A stretch of DNA of 13,470 nt. Source: Bifidobacterium breve. Its GTDB lineage: Bacteria > Actinomycetota > Actinomycetes > S36-B12. Of the stretch, positions 1-6,805 are shown piece by piece (within the stretch, counting starts at the first letter, position 1; each line of letters opens with the position of its first letter). The notes below the pieces were generated by a model. The model searched no databases and had not been told where the DNA came from. It saw nothing but the letters and a program-made list of their open reading frames with translations. The position numbers were made by a program, and so were the translations under genes. Location of the stretch: positions 1 to 13,470 of the forward strand of contig CAMCYV010000023.1 of the NCBI GenBank assembly GCA_945885645.1, written 5' to 3'.

Positions 1-83
1 AACACCACAATTTAAAACATCCAGCACGACAAGATCCACAACTAAACCGCCGCACCGCGGCCCGATACAGAGAGCAGGACCCC
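1..83. other. Leader before atpA, probably following atpH
   Basis: No gene can be assigned here. In the usual actinobacterial order atpH lies directly upstream of atpA, so this stretch may hold the last codons of atpH and the atpH-atpA gap; TAA triplets at 13-15 and 43-45 (the same frame) could be its end, but there is too little sequence to recognise a delta subunit. The frame of atpA is itself open back to the window edge, so the atpA start rests on homology and on the AGGA site at 76-79, four bases before the ATG at 84. Confidence 0.4.
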
Positions 84-1718
84 ATGACGGAGCTGACGAT
101 CCGACCGGAAGAAATCCGGGAAGCGATCGAGCGGAACGTCGCGGCGTACTCGCCGGCAACCGCCCGAGAAGAAGTTGGCCGTGTCCTTGAGACCGGCGAT
201 GGAATTGCCCGAGTCGAAGGACTTCACTCGGCAATGACTAATGAACTACTTGAATTCGAAGGGGGTCTGTTAGGAATCGCGCTGAATCTCGATATTCGTG
301 AAATCGGTTGTGTTCTCCTAGGAGATTCATCCAAGATCGAAGAAGGACAAGCCGTCCGCCGAACAGGAGAAGTCCTCTCGGTTCCGGTGGGAGATGCATT
401 CCTAGGGCGCGTTGTGGACCCACTGGGCAATCCAATCGATGGACTTGGTGCGATCCAAGCCGATGCACGTCGTGCCCTTGAGGTACAGGCTCCATCCGTC
501 GTTGAGCGCCAGCCGGTCACCGAGCCAATGCTCACAGGAATCAAGGCAATTGACGCAATGACGGCGATTGGTCGAGGTCAGCGACAACTCATCATTGGTG
601 ACCGCCAAACAGGTAAGACCGCAGTGTGTATCGACACGATCATTAACCAAAAGGAAAACTGGGCCTCGGGAGATCCCGACAAGCAGGTCCGTTGCATCTA
701 TGTCGCGATCGGACAAAAGGGCTCAACAATTGCTTCGGTTAAGGGTGCGCTTGAAGAGTATGGCGCAATGGAGTACACCACGATTGTGGCTGCACCTGCC
801 TCTGATCCAGCCGGTTTCAAGTACCTCGCTCCCTACACGGGATCAGCAATCGGCCAGCATTGGATGTACCAGGGTAAGCATGTTCTGATCGTCTTTGATG
901 ACCTGTCAAAGCAAGCCGACGCTTACCGCGCCGTCTCACTCCTTCTTCGCCGCCCACCAGGCCGCGAGGCTTACCCCGGTGACGTTTTCTACTTGCACTC
1001 CCGTCTACTCGAGCGCTGCGCAAAGCTTTCAGCTGAAATGGGTGGTGGCTCAATGACCGGTCTTCCCATTATTGAGACAAAGGCGAATGACGTCTCGGCC
1101 TTCATTCCCACCAACGTCATTTCAATCACCGATGGTCAGTGCTTCCTCGAGTCAGATCTTTTCAACTCCGGAGTTCGCCCTGCTATCAACGTGGGTATTT
1201 CAGTCTCACGAGTCGGTGGAGCAGCACAGCCGAAGGCGATGAAAAAGGTCGCCGGTCGCTTGCGTCTGTCCCTGGCCCAGTTCCGCGAGTTGGAGGCCTT
1301 CTCGGCTTTCGGTTCGGATCTTGATGCTGCTTCCAAAGCCCAGCTTGCGCGTGGTTCACGCCTAGTTGAGTTGCTGAAGCAGTCTCAGTATCAGCCACAG
1401 GCAATGGAACGCGAAGTGGTTTCCGTGTGGACGGGTACCACTGGTCAACTCGATGAAGTTCCCCTCGAGGATATTCGTCGTTTTGATTCGGAGTTCTTGG
1501 CCTACATGGATCGCTCGGCACCAGAGGTATTCGCCGCAATTCGGACAACTTCTGATCTCTCCGATGACACGGTGAGTGTCCTCGAGAAGTCAATCGGTGA
1601 GTTCAAAAAGCAGTTCACCATACGTAGTGGAGAGCTGCTCATCAAGGACGAGCCCGTTGCTGCCCTCAGTGATGAAGAGATCGACCCAACTCAAATCAAG
1701 CGAGCTGTTCGAGGCTGA
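84..1718 (+). CDS. atpA: F1Fo ATP synthase subunit alpha
   Basis: The alpha subunit forms, with beta, the hexameric catalytic head of the membrane-attached F1Fo ATP synthase; it binds non-catalytic nucleotide and supplies the arginine finger to the beta active site. The 544-residue product has the N-terminal beta-barrel (about 1-95), the P-loop GDRQTGKT at 172-179, and the SRVGG motif with Arg376, the same number as the E. coli arginine finger. The start at 84 fits family N-termini (MTELTIRPEEI) and has AGGA at 76-79. E. coli AtpA has about 513 residues; here some 30 extra residues (about 515-544) form an acidic C-terminal tail, recalling the extension of mycobacterial alpha subunits that restrains ATP hydrolysis. 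The TGA is followed after one base by atpG. Identity is certain; the role of the tail is inference. Confidence 0.99.
   Translation: MTELTIRPEEIREAIERNVAAYSPATAREEVGRVLETGDGIARVEGLHSAMTNELLEFEGGLLGIALNLDIREIGCVLLGDSSKIEEGQAVRRTGEVLSVPVGDAFLGRVVDPLGNPIDGLGAIQADARRALEVQAPSVVERQPVTEPMLTGIKAIDAMTAIGRGQRQLIIGDRQTGKTAVCIDTIINQKENWASGDPDKQVRCIYVAIGQKGSTIASVKGALEEYGAMEYTTIVAAPASDPAGFKYLAPYTGSAIGQHWMYQGKHVLIVFDDLSKQADAYRAVSLLLRRPPGREAYPGDVFYLHSRLLERCAKLSAEMGGGSMTGLPIIETKANDVSAFIPTNVISITDGQCFLESDLFNSGVRPAINVGISVSRVGGAAQPKAMKKVAGRLRLSLAQFRELEAFSAFGSDLDAASKAQLARGSRLVELLKQSQYQPQAMEREVVSVWTGTTGQLDEVPLEDIRRFDSEFLAYMDRSAPEVFAAIRTTSDLSDDTVSVLEKSIGEFKKQFTIRSGELLIKDEPVAALSDEEIDPTQIKRAVRG
1711..1714 (+). promoter_or_regulatory. 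Ribosome binding site deciding the atpG start
   Basis: GAGG at 1711-1714 lies inside the last atpA codons, five bases before ATG 1720. The atpG frame is open upstream to 1576 with other potential starts, but those would overlap atpA by over 100 bases and add residues unlike any gamma subunit. The protein from 1720 begins MGAQLRVYRRRI, the expected gamma N-terminus, so 1720 is the start. Confidence 0.8.
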
Positions 1719-1719
1719 T

Positions 1720-2631
1720 ATGGGTGCACAACTGCGGGTTTACCGGCGTCGAATTAAATCGGTGCAGGCGACCAAGAAAATTACGAAGGCGATGGAACTC
1801 ATTGCCTCTGCGCGGATTGTACGAGCTCAAAATCAACTGAATGCATCCTTGCCGTACCTAACCCAGTTAGTTGACGCGGTTTCTGCTGCAGCTAGTCACG
1901 CATCGGATGTTTCCAAGCATCCTTTGACGGCGAAGTCCGTAAATTCTTCTCGTGCAGCGATTTTGGTCATTACTGCCGACCGTGGACTAGCTGGTGCGTA
2001 TTCGTCCAACTCCATCAAGGAAGCGGAGGCACTCACCCGGAATCTGACGGAAAAGGGAATGAAAGCAGTTCCCTACGTTGTGGGAAGAAAAGGAGTGGCT
2101 TTTTACCGATTCCGCAACCGCCCAATGGGCGGAACCTACGTGGGATTTAGCGATCAACCCACCTATGCCCATGCTAAGGAAATTGGCGAGGATCTACTTA
2201 AGGCCTTTATGACACCGTCAGAAGTGGGTGGCGTGGACGAGATTCACGTCGTGTACACAAATTTCACCAACATGGCGGTGCAACAAACTCGCGTTCGCAG
2301 GATTCTTCCCCTCGAGGTTGTCGAGGAAGTTGTTGAGAAAAATGCAGAGGGTGGAAGCACTCTGCCGTTCCCACTCTATGAATTTGAACCCGGCCCCGAG
2401 GAGGTACTTGATGCACTTCTTCCACGATACATCGATCAAATGGTGTATTTGTCGCTACTCAATTCAGCGGCATCCGAGCACGCTGCACGTCGACGGGCTA
2501 TGAAGTCTGCAACAGATAATGCGGAGGATTTAGTCCATGCTTTGACACGTGCCGCGAATGCTGCCCGTCAAGCTGAAATCACCCAAGAAATTAGCGAAAT
2601 TGTCGGCGGAGCCGACGCTCTGACCGCCTAG
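1720..2631 (+). CDS. atpG: F1Fo ATP synthase subunit gamma
   Basis: Gamma is the central rotor shaft that couples proton flow through Fo to conformational change in the alpha/beta head. From ATG 1720 the product has 303 residues, normal for actinobacteria. The N-terminal helix (MGAQLRVYRRRIKSVQATKK, then ITKAMELIAS) and the C-terminal helix (MKSATDNAEDLV, then TRAANAARQAEITQEISEIVGGADAL) are the two strands of the coiled-coil stalk and carry the most conserved family motifs; the middle is the Rossmann-like domain. It starts one base after the atpA stop, so translation is probably coupled. A 38-base gap follows before atpD. No frameshift or unusual insertion is apparent. Confidence 0.98.
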   Translation: MGAQLRVYRRRIKSVQATKKITKAMELIASARIVRAQNQLNASLPYLTQLVDAVSAAASHASDVSKHPLTAKSVNSSRAAILVITADRGLAGAYSSNSIKEAEALTRNLTEKGMKAVPYVVGRKGVAFYRFRNRPMGGTYVGFSDQPTYAHAKEIGEDLLKAFMTPSEVGGVDEIHVVYTNFTNMAVQQTRVRRILPLEVVEEVVEKNAEGGSTLPFPLYEFEPGPEEVLDALLPRYIDQMVYLSLLNSAASEHAARRRAMKSATDNAEDLVHALTRAANAARQAEITQEISEIVGGADALTA

Positions 2632-2669
2632 TCCACAATTAGTCCCAGAACACAAGAAGAGGAATCGAC

Positions 2670-4121
2670 ATGACCGCAGCAGTAGAAATCGCCACAGGTG
2701 TAGGGCGCGTAGCACGTGTAACCGGCCCGGTTGTGGACGTTGAGTTCCCCGTGGAGGCCATGCCGGCACTCTTCAACGCGCTCAATGTGGACATCACACT
2801 TGAGCAAGGTGATGCAGGTGCCAAGACCCATACCCTCACCCTTGAGGTTGCCCAGCACATCGGCGACAACATGGTGCGCACAATTTCCATGCAGCCGACC
2901 GACGGCCTCGTGCGTGGCGCTCCCGTGCGCGACACCGGAGATGCAATTTTGGTCCCGGTCGGAGATGTCACCAAGGGCCATGTGTGGAACACCCTCGGCG
3001 TTCCCCTTGATGTCAAGGCGTCAGATCTGGATATCAAGGAGCGCTGGAGTATTCACCGCCAGGCACCAGCATTTGATCAGCTTGAATCAAAGACCGAGGT
3101 CTTCAATACGGGCATCAAGGTCATCGATCTACTAACTCCCTACGTTAAGGGTGGAAAAATCGGACTCTTCGGTGGCGCTGGTGTCGGAAAGACCGTGCTG
3201 ATCCAAGAAATGATTTACCGTGTTGCCGAGAACTTCGGTGGTGTATCGGTGTTCGCTGGTGTGGGGGAGCGCACCCGTGAAGGAAATGACCTTTTCCTCG
3301 AAATGACAGAGTCCGGCGTTATCTCCAAGACGGCCCTTGTCTTTGGTCAGATGGATGAGCCACCCGGCACACGTTTGCGAGTCGCGTTAACCGCACTCAC
3401 CATGGCCGAGTACTTCCGTGACGTTCAAAAGCAGGACGTGTTGCTCTTTATTGACAACATTTTCCGTTTCACTCAAGCCGGATCCGAAGTCTCGACACTT
3501 TTGGGCCGAATGCCTTCCGCTGTGGGTTACCAGCCAACGCTCGCTGATGAAATGGGCGTTTTGCAGGAGCGAATTACCTCAACACGCGGACACTCGATCA
3601 CATCACTCCAGGCCATCTACGTACCGGCGGACGACTTGACCGACCCGGCGCCTGCAACAACCTTCGCCCACTTGGACGCAACGACCGTGTTGAGCCGTCC
3701 CATTTCGGAAAAAGGTATTTACCCAGCGGTGGATCCGCTGGACTCGAACTCTCGAATTCTGGACCCACGTTACGTAGGTGAAGAGCACTATGCCGTTGCC
3801 GCTCGCGTCAAGGAAATCTTGCAGCGGTACAAAGACCTCCAAGACATCATTGCAATTCTGGGTATCGACGAACTCTCAGAAGAAGATCGAGTACTCGTTG
3901 GTCGTGCCCGCCGCATCGAACGCTTTCTCTCCCAAAACATGTTCGTCGCTGAAGCATTCACCGGTCAGCCTGGGTCGTTTGTGCCTGTTGAAGAAACAAT
4001 CTCTTCCTTCCGAGCACTTGCCGATGGCGAATTTGACCACGTTCCAGAACAGGCCTTCTTCATGTGCGGTGGCATCGAAGACGTTGAAAAGAACGCGGCT
4101 GCACTAGCCAAGGAGAGCTAA
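2670..4121 (+). CDS. atpD: F1Fo ATP synthase subunit beta
   Basis: Beta carries the three catalytic sites where ADP and phosphate become ATP. The 483-residue product shows the N-terminal barrel (about 10-90), the P-loop GGAGVGKT at 168-175, GERTREGND with the catalytic Glu200, the Walker B segment LLFIDNIFRF with Asp262, and the DELSEED loop at 400-406 that contacts gamma. Length and motifs are standard. AAGAGGA at 2657-2663 lies six bases before ATG 2670 and fixes the start. The TAA ends one base before the atpC start. All catalytic residues are present, so the enzyme should be active. Confidence 0.99.
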   Translation: MTAAVEIATGVGRVARVTGPVVDVEFPVEAMPALFNALNVDITLEQGDAGAKTHTLTLEVAQHIGDNMVRTISMQPTDGLVRGAPVRDTGDAILVPVGDVTKGHVWNTLGVPLDVKASDLDIKERWSIHRQAPAFDQLESKTEVFNTGIKVIDLLTPYVKGGKIGLFGGAGVGKTVLIQEMIYRVAENFGGVSVFAGVGERTREGNDLFLEMTESGVISKTALVFGQMDEPPGTRLRVALTALTMAEYFRDVQKQDVLLFIDNIFRFTQAGSEVSTLLGRMPSAVGYQPTLADEMGVLQERITSTRGHSITSLQAIYVPADDLTDPAPATTFAHLDATTVLSRPISEKGIYPAVDPLDSNSRILDPRYVGEEHYAVAARVKEILQRYKDLQDIIAILGIDELSEEDRVLVGRARRIERFLSQNMFVAEAFTGQPGSFVPVEETISSFRALADGEFDHVPEQAFFMCGGIEDVEKNAAALAKES

Positions 4122-4122
4122 C

Positions 4123-4503
4123 ATGTCAGGTCCACTTGAAGTGGCTGTAGTGTCGGCTGAGCGCTCTATTTGGAGTGGCTCAGCAAAGAGTGTCGTAGCA
4201 AAAACACCCGAAGGTGACGTTGGCATCATGCGTGGTCATGAGCCAATGTTGGCGCTTTTGGTTGAGGCTCCTCTGAGAATTGAGCTCGAAGACGGAAGCA
4301 AAATATTGGTCGCCGTACACGGGGGATTTTTCTCGGTTGACAGCGACAAGGTCAATGTCATCGCCGAGTCGGCTGAGCTCGCCCAAGATATTGATATCGA
4401 TCGGGCGAAGGCAGCTCTTAGCCGCGCTCAAAGCCTTGTTGAGTCAGAAGACTTATCAGCGATCCGTCGGGCAGAGGCACGTATTCAGGTCGCTAGCGCC
4501 TGA
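4123..4503 (+). CDS. atpC: F1Fo ATP synthase subunit epsilon
   Basis: Epsilon binds the foot of gamma, links the shaft to the c-ring and can inhibit ATP hydrolysis through its C-terminal helices. The 126-residue product has the N-terminal beta-sandwich (about 1-85, with PEGDVGIMRGHEP and the GGFFSV strand) and a short C-terminal helical part (about 88-126). Its length is close to mycobacterial epsilon and shorter than the E. coli protein. A strong site, AAGGAG at 4110-4115, lies inside the end of atpD, seven bases before ATG 4123. It is the last gene of the ATP synthase operon. Many actinobacteria have a DUF2550 membrane protein gene next; here the next gene is convergent and six bases away. 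Confidence 0.97.
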   Translation: MSGPLEVAVVSAERSIWSGSAKSVVAKTPEGDVGIMRGHEPMLALLVEAPLRIELEDGSKILVAVHGGFFSVDSDKVNVIAESAELAQDIDIDRAKAALSRAQSLVESEDLSAIRRAEARIQVASA

Positions 4504-4505
4504 CT

Positions 4506-4529
4506 GCGGCTAACGGGCGCTGTTGCCGC
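4506..4529. terminator. Stem-loop at the atpC/adenosyltransferase convergent end
   Basis: GCGGC (4506-4510) and AAC (4512-4514) pair with GTT (4522-4524) and GCCGC (4525-4529), giving eight base pairs with one bulged T at 4511 and a seven-base loop. It starts two bases after the atpC stop and covers the stop of the opposite gene, so it could end transcription both ways. There is no T-run on either side, so it is not a classical intrinsic terminator; actinobacterial terminators often lack one. The pairing is seen; the function is inferred. Confidence 0.4.
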
Positions 4530-5088
4530 CGGGCTTCCAAAGTACGTCGCCGACACTGTCGTGGTTGGCAACTCGGGAGAGAATAAAAAGTAGATCGCTG
4601 AGTCGATTCAGATATGTCGCGGTCAGGGGATTCATTCCACCGTGATAGGCATCCAGTGCCGCCCAGGTTGACCGTTCGGCGCGTCGGGAAACAGTCCGTG
4701 CTACATGCATCTGCGCTGCTGCGGGTGTGCCGCCGGGTAAAACAAATGAGCGCAAGGGCTCGAGGCCTTCGTTGAAGTGGTCACAGGAAGCCTCGAGCCG
4801 CTCGATGTACGCAGGGGTGACACGTAATGCGCCACTCTCATCATCTTTTACCGGTGTACACAAATCTGCACCTACGTCGAAAAGATCATTCTGGATGGAG
4901 AGCAGGACCTCAGCAATATCCGCGCGCACTTCGCAGGTTGCCAAAACTACCCCAATTGTGCAGTTTGCCTCATCTACGTCGGCGTAGGCCTTGAGGCGGG
5001 GATCATTCTTACCTGTCCTACTCATGTCGCCGAGGGAGGTAGTTCCGTCGTCACCGGTTCGCGTATAAATCTTCGTTAAATTGACCAC
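4510..5088 (-). CDS. pduO: PduO-type ATP:cob(I)alamin adenosyltransferase
   Basis: This enzyme transfers the 5'-deoxyadenosyl group of ATP to cob(I)alamin, making adenosylcobalamin, and in several organisms hands it directly to a mutase. The 192-residue product has the family motifs in order: TKIYTRTGDDGTTSLGD at 5-21 (ATP binding), the VDEAN segment at 38-42, SFVLPGG, ARTVSRRAER, and NRLSDLLFILSR near the C-terminus. Position 36, commonly Gly before the VDE/IDE motif, is Ala here. The start is GTG at 5088 with no Shine-Dalgarno site but a -10-like hexamer six bases upstream. It is convergent with atpC (six-base gap) and divergent from murA (50 bases). The nearby ethylmalonyl-CoA mutase is an obvious user of the product. 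The family is clear; CobA-type enzymes are a different fold and excluded. Confidence 0.95.
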   Translation of the reverse strand: MVNLTKIYTRTGDDGTTSLGDMSRTGKNDPRLKAYADVDEANCTIGVVLATCEVRADIAEVLLSIQNDLFDVGADLCTPVKDDESGALRVTPAYIERLEASCDHFNEGLEPLRSFVLPGGTPAAAQMHVARTVSRRAERSTWAALDAYHGGMNPLTATYLNRLSDLLFILSRVANHDSVGDVLWKPGGNSAR

Positions 5089-5094
5089 TAGGCG

Positions 5095-5100
5095 ACTCTA
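5095..5100 (-). promoter_or_regulatory. Candidate leaderless -10 element of the adenosyltransferase gene
   Basis: Read on the minus strand the hexamer is TAGAGT, fitting the actinobacterial TANNNT pattern, and exactly six bases separate it from the GTG start at 5088. Transcription beginning about six bases after the -10 would start on the initiation codon itself. No Shine-Dalgarno site and no convincing -35 element is visible. Confidence 0.5.
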
Positions 5101-5126
5101 TCGGGAGCTTTCACATTCGGCTCACC

Positions 5127-5132
5127 TACGAT
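5127..5132 (+). promoter_or_regulatory. Candidate leaderless -10 element of murA
   Basis: TACGAT, a TANNNT match, is followed by six bases and then the GTG start of murA at 5139. No Shine-Dalgarno site precedes the start. The same hexamer at the same distance precedes ecm. The -35 area of this promoter would overlap that of the divergent adenosyltransferase promoter. Confidence 0.5.
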
Positions 5133-5138
5133 TGCAGT

Positions 5139-6392
5139 GTGTCGGTCTTTCGGATTGAGGGTGGGGAGACCCTCCACGGTGAAGTTGTCGTCCCGGGCGC
5201 CAAGAATTCCGTTCTTAAGCTGATGGCAGCGACTTTGCTGGCACCAGGGCTCTCAACTCTCACCAACGTCCCCGATATCGAAGATGTCACCATCATGGCG
5301 GAGTTGCTTCGACGGCTTGGGTGTGAGGTGACCCACTCGGGAGAAAACATTTCCATTAATGTCCCCGACAAACCTGACCATCGGGCGGACTATGACCTTG
5401 TTCGAAAAATGCGAGCTTCGATTTGCGTGCTTGGTCCACTGATTGCACGCTGTGGCGCTGCTGATGTCGCAGTTCCGGGTGGGGACAATATCGGCTCCCG
5501 TGGATTGGACATGCACGTTGAGGCACTTCGAAGAATGGGCGCCCAGGTCAACAATGAGCATGGATATTTGCTGGCGGAGTGCCAACTTCTGACCGGGGCG
5601 CATATCTCGCTTGATTTCCCCAGTGTCGGCGCAACCGAAACGATCCTGATGGCCGCTGTGACGGCCCGAGGTGAAACGATAATTGAAAATGCTGCTCGAG
5701 AGCCGGAAATAGTTGATATTTGCGAGATGCTGGTGGAAATGGGGGCAGACATCTCGGGTATCGGGACCTCGACCATCACAATCACCGGCGTTAGTGCACT
5801 CACTCCAGTAAGCCATCGAGTGGTCTCGGATCGGATAGTCGCCGGCACTTGGGCCGTTGCGGTCGCGATGACACGCGGTGATCTGACAATTCATGGGGTT
5901 CCCGCCGAGTACCTTGCCCTGCCATTGGAAAAACTTCAGTCAGCCGGGGCACAGGTTGACAGCGGTGGGCAGACTATTCAGGTCCGCATGGATGTGCGAC
6001 CTCAATGCGTTGACGTCGTTACCCTGCCTTTCCCCGGTTTCCCCACCGACTTGCAGCCCCAATTCATCGCACTGAATTCAATTGGTCAGGGCGCAGCCCT
6101 TGTTACAGAGAATCTCTTTGAAGCTCGATTCCGCTTTGTTCAAGAACTCGCGCGGCTGGGCGCTGATGTCCGAACCGACGGACACCACGCGCTCATACGG
6201 GGAAGAGAGGGGTTGTCCGGTGCACCAGTCGAAGCTACGGATATCAGGGCTGGGGCAGGGTTGGTGCTGGCTGGGCTGGTGGCCCAAGGCAACACAACTG
6301 TTTACGGTGTCGGTCACATTGACCGTGGTTACGCAGGTTTTGTAGAAACCTTGCAAGGTTTTGGAGCCAAGATTTTAAGGGTCAACGATTAA
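5139..6392 (+). CDS. murA: UDP-N-acetylglucosamine 1-carboxyvinyltransferase MurA
   Basis: MurA transfers enolpyruvate from phosphoenolpyruvate to UDP-GlcNAc in the cytoplasm, the first committed step of peptidoglycan synthesis. The 417-residue product is full length. It keeps Lys22-Asn23 (PGAKN), Asp304 (FPTDLQPQF, E. coli Asp305) and Arg396 (HIDRGY, E. coli Arg397). In the active-site loop the PGGC of most bacteria reads PGGDNIG, with Asp116 replacing the Cys attacked by fosfomycin. That replacement is known from mycobacterial MurA and gives intrinsic fosfomycin resistance while preserving activity. The start is GTG 5139, giving the normal N-terminus MSVFRIEGG. The stop lies four bases from the stop of the convergent small membrane protein gene. 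Confidence 0.98.
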   Translation: MSVFRIEGGETLHGEVVVPGAKNSVLKLMAATLLAPGLSTLTNVPDIEDVTIMAELLRRLGCEVTHSGENISINVPDKPDHRADYDLVRKMRASICVLGPLIARCGAADVAVPGGDNIGSRGLDMHVEALRRMGAQVNNEHGYLLAECQLLTGAHISLDFPSVGATETILMAAVTARGETIIENAAREPEIVDICEMLVEMGADISGIGTSTITITGVSALTPVSHRVVSDRIVAGTWAVAVAMTRGDLTIHGVPAEYLALPLEKLQSAGAQVDSGGQTIQVRMDVRPQCVDVVTLPFPGFPTDLQPQFIALNSIGQGAALVTENLFEARFRFVQELARLGADVRTDGHHALIRGREGLSGAPVEATDIRAGAGLVLAGLVAQGNTTVYGVGHIDRGYAGFVETLQGFGAKILRVND

Positions 6393-6393
6393 A

Positions 6394-6407
6394 CCGCTAA
6401 CCGCTAA
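6394..6407. repeat. Two tandem copies of CCGCTAA
   Basis: CCGCTAA occurs at 6394-6400 and again at 6401-6407, straddling the end of the small membrane protein gene right after the murA stop. It is short enough to be accidental, but the second copy forms the left arm of a stem-loop. Confidence 0.6.
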
Positions 6408-6723
6408 TTATTGCGGCTGCGGCGCTTTCATCGGAAGGCCACACCATCACTTTCGGTCCTTCAGTGGTTTGGGCGAGGTTAGCCTTGATTCCTCGGTGTT
6501 CTAAAGTACGCCGGATCATTTCCCCTTCTGCATAATTCGAAGGGCTGGCAACACACACCAAGAGTCCATAGGAATCTGAAGGTCCGGACTTTCCTGGGAC
6601 CGTAACCACCGAACTTCCCCGAGAGTAGGCCCAACGGAGCACCAGCACCATCAGGCCAATTCCCATCAGCGCCACGATTGGGCCGAAAATGTAGGAAAAA
6701 CTATTACCGATAGCCACAGGCAC
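6397..6723 (-). CDS. Small single-span membrane protein, unknown function
   Basis: I do not recognise a named family. The 108-residue product (from GTG 6723) has one hydrophobic segment at about residues 11-29, followed by Arg-Trp-Ala-Tyr and a Ser/Gly/Pro-rich linker (about 33-48). A cytoplasmic domain of about 60 residues follows, with YGLLVCVASPSNYAEGEMIR, a HRGI turn and GPKVMVWPSDESAAAAI. The pattern of a short alpha/beta domain with a ligand-like VMVWPSD strand recalls small DUF2007-type domains and similar actinobacterial proteins, but I cannot confirm that. A second GTG at 6717 (102 codons fewer two residues) has a CACAAT hexamer six bases upstream and may be the real start. It is convergent with murA (four bases) and divergent from ecm (82 bases). 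Conservation of these residues would suggest a real protein. Confidence 0.75.
   Translation of the reverse strand: MPVAIGNSFSYIFGPIVALMGIGLMVLVLRWAYSRGSSVVTVPGKSGPSDSYGLLVCVASPSNYAEGEMIRRTLEHRGIKANLAQTTEGPKVMVWPSDESAAAAIISG
6401..6416. terminator. Stem-loop after murA
   Basis: CCGC (6401-6404) and AA (6406-6407) pair with TTGCGG (6411-6416) around a TTA loop, with a bulged T at 6405. It starts nine bases after the murA stop, inside the end of the convergent gene. The six-pair stem has no T-run after it, so a termination role is only possible. The layout, with a bulged T in the left arm, is like the stem-loop at 4506-4529. Confidence 0.3.
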
Positions 6724-6729
6724 ATTGTG
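6724..6729 (-). promoter_or_regulatory. Candidate -10 of the small membrane protein gene
   Basis: On the minus strand the hexamer is CACAAT, a 4/6 match to TATAAT, six bases before GTG 6717, the second possible start. If used, the transcript would begin on that codon and the protein would lack the first two residues of the longer reading. The match is weaker than at murA or ecm. Confidence 0.25.
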
Positions 6730-6779
6730 ACAAGAATTACGCGTTCCGCAATAGATTGGTCTGCCAAGCCTTATAGCTC

Positions 6780-6795
6780 TATAACCGGTTGGTTA
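6780..6795 (+). promoter_or_regulatory. Dyad operator candidate, KstR-like, upstream of ecm
   Basis: The stretch TATAACCGGTTGGTTA holds the palindrome AACCGGTT (6783-6790) and the wider arms TAACC (6782-6786) and GGTTA (6791-6795). Thirteen bases from 6780 fit the TnnAACnnGTTnnA box known for the mycobacterial TetR-family repressor KstR, except the last A, which is T (so all but one fixed position). The dyad lies directly against the putative -10 at 6794-6799, where a bound repressor would block RNA polymerase. Which regulator would bind is unknown; KstR itself controls sterol genes, so another TetR-family acyl-CoA sensor is equally possible. Confidence 0.45.
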
Positions 6796-6799
6796 CGAT
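6794..6799 (+). promoter_or_regulatory. Candidate leaderless -10 element of ecm
   Basis: TACGAT, a TANNNT match, is followed by six bases and ATG 6806. The only Shine-Dalgarno-like bases, GGAG at 6802-6805, touch the ATG and are too close to work. A second AT-rich hexamer, TATAAC at 6780-6785, could serve a leadered transcript. The same TACGAT-N6-start arrangement is found at murA. Confidence 0.5.
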
Positions 6800-6805
6800 G
6801 TGGAG

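Noticed and set aside
84..180. The first about 31 codons of atpA have clearly more G/C in third position (22 of 31) than the next 31 (13 of 31).
   Set aside because: The stretch is short, the protein is normal actinobacterial alpha throughout, and this can be chance; no sign of transfer or misassembly.
1186..1593. Minus-strand open frame of 135 codons inside atpA.
   Set aside because: It is antisense to a conserved region of atpA and has no domain or start signal.
1576..1719. Open frame upstream of the atpG ATG, extending gamma by 48 codons into atpA.
   Set aside because: The extra residues have no gamma likeness and the overlap with atpA is too long; ATG 1720 with GAGG is the start.
5089..5138. 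Possible cobalamin riboswitch upstream of the adenosyltransferase or ecm.
   Set aside because: The gaps of 50 and 82 bases are too short for a cobalamin riboswitch, and no B12-box-like segment was seen.
5253..5894. Long open frame of 213 codons on the minus strand inside murA.
   Set aside because: It is a shadow of murA with no recognisable domain and an unlikely composition; murA is complete and conserved.
6800..6805. GTG 6800 as the ecm start.
   Set aside because: It adds only two residues not expected in homologs, has no ribosome site, and the -10 hexamer would touch it directly.
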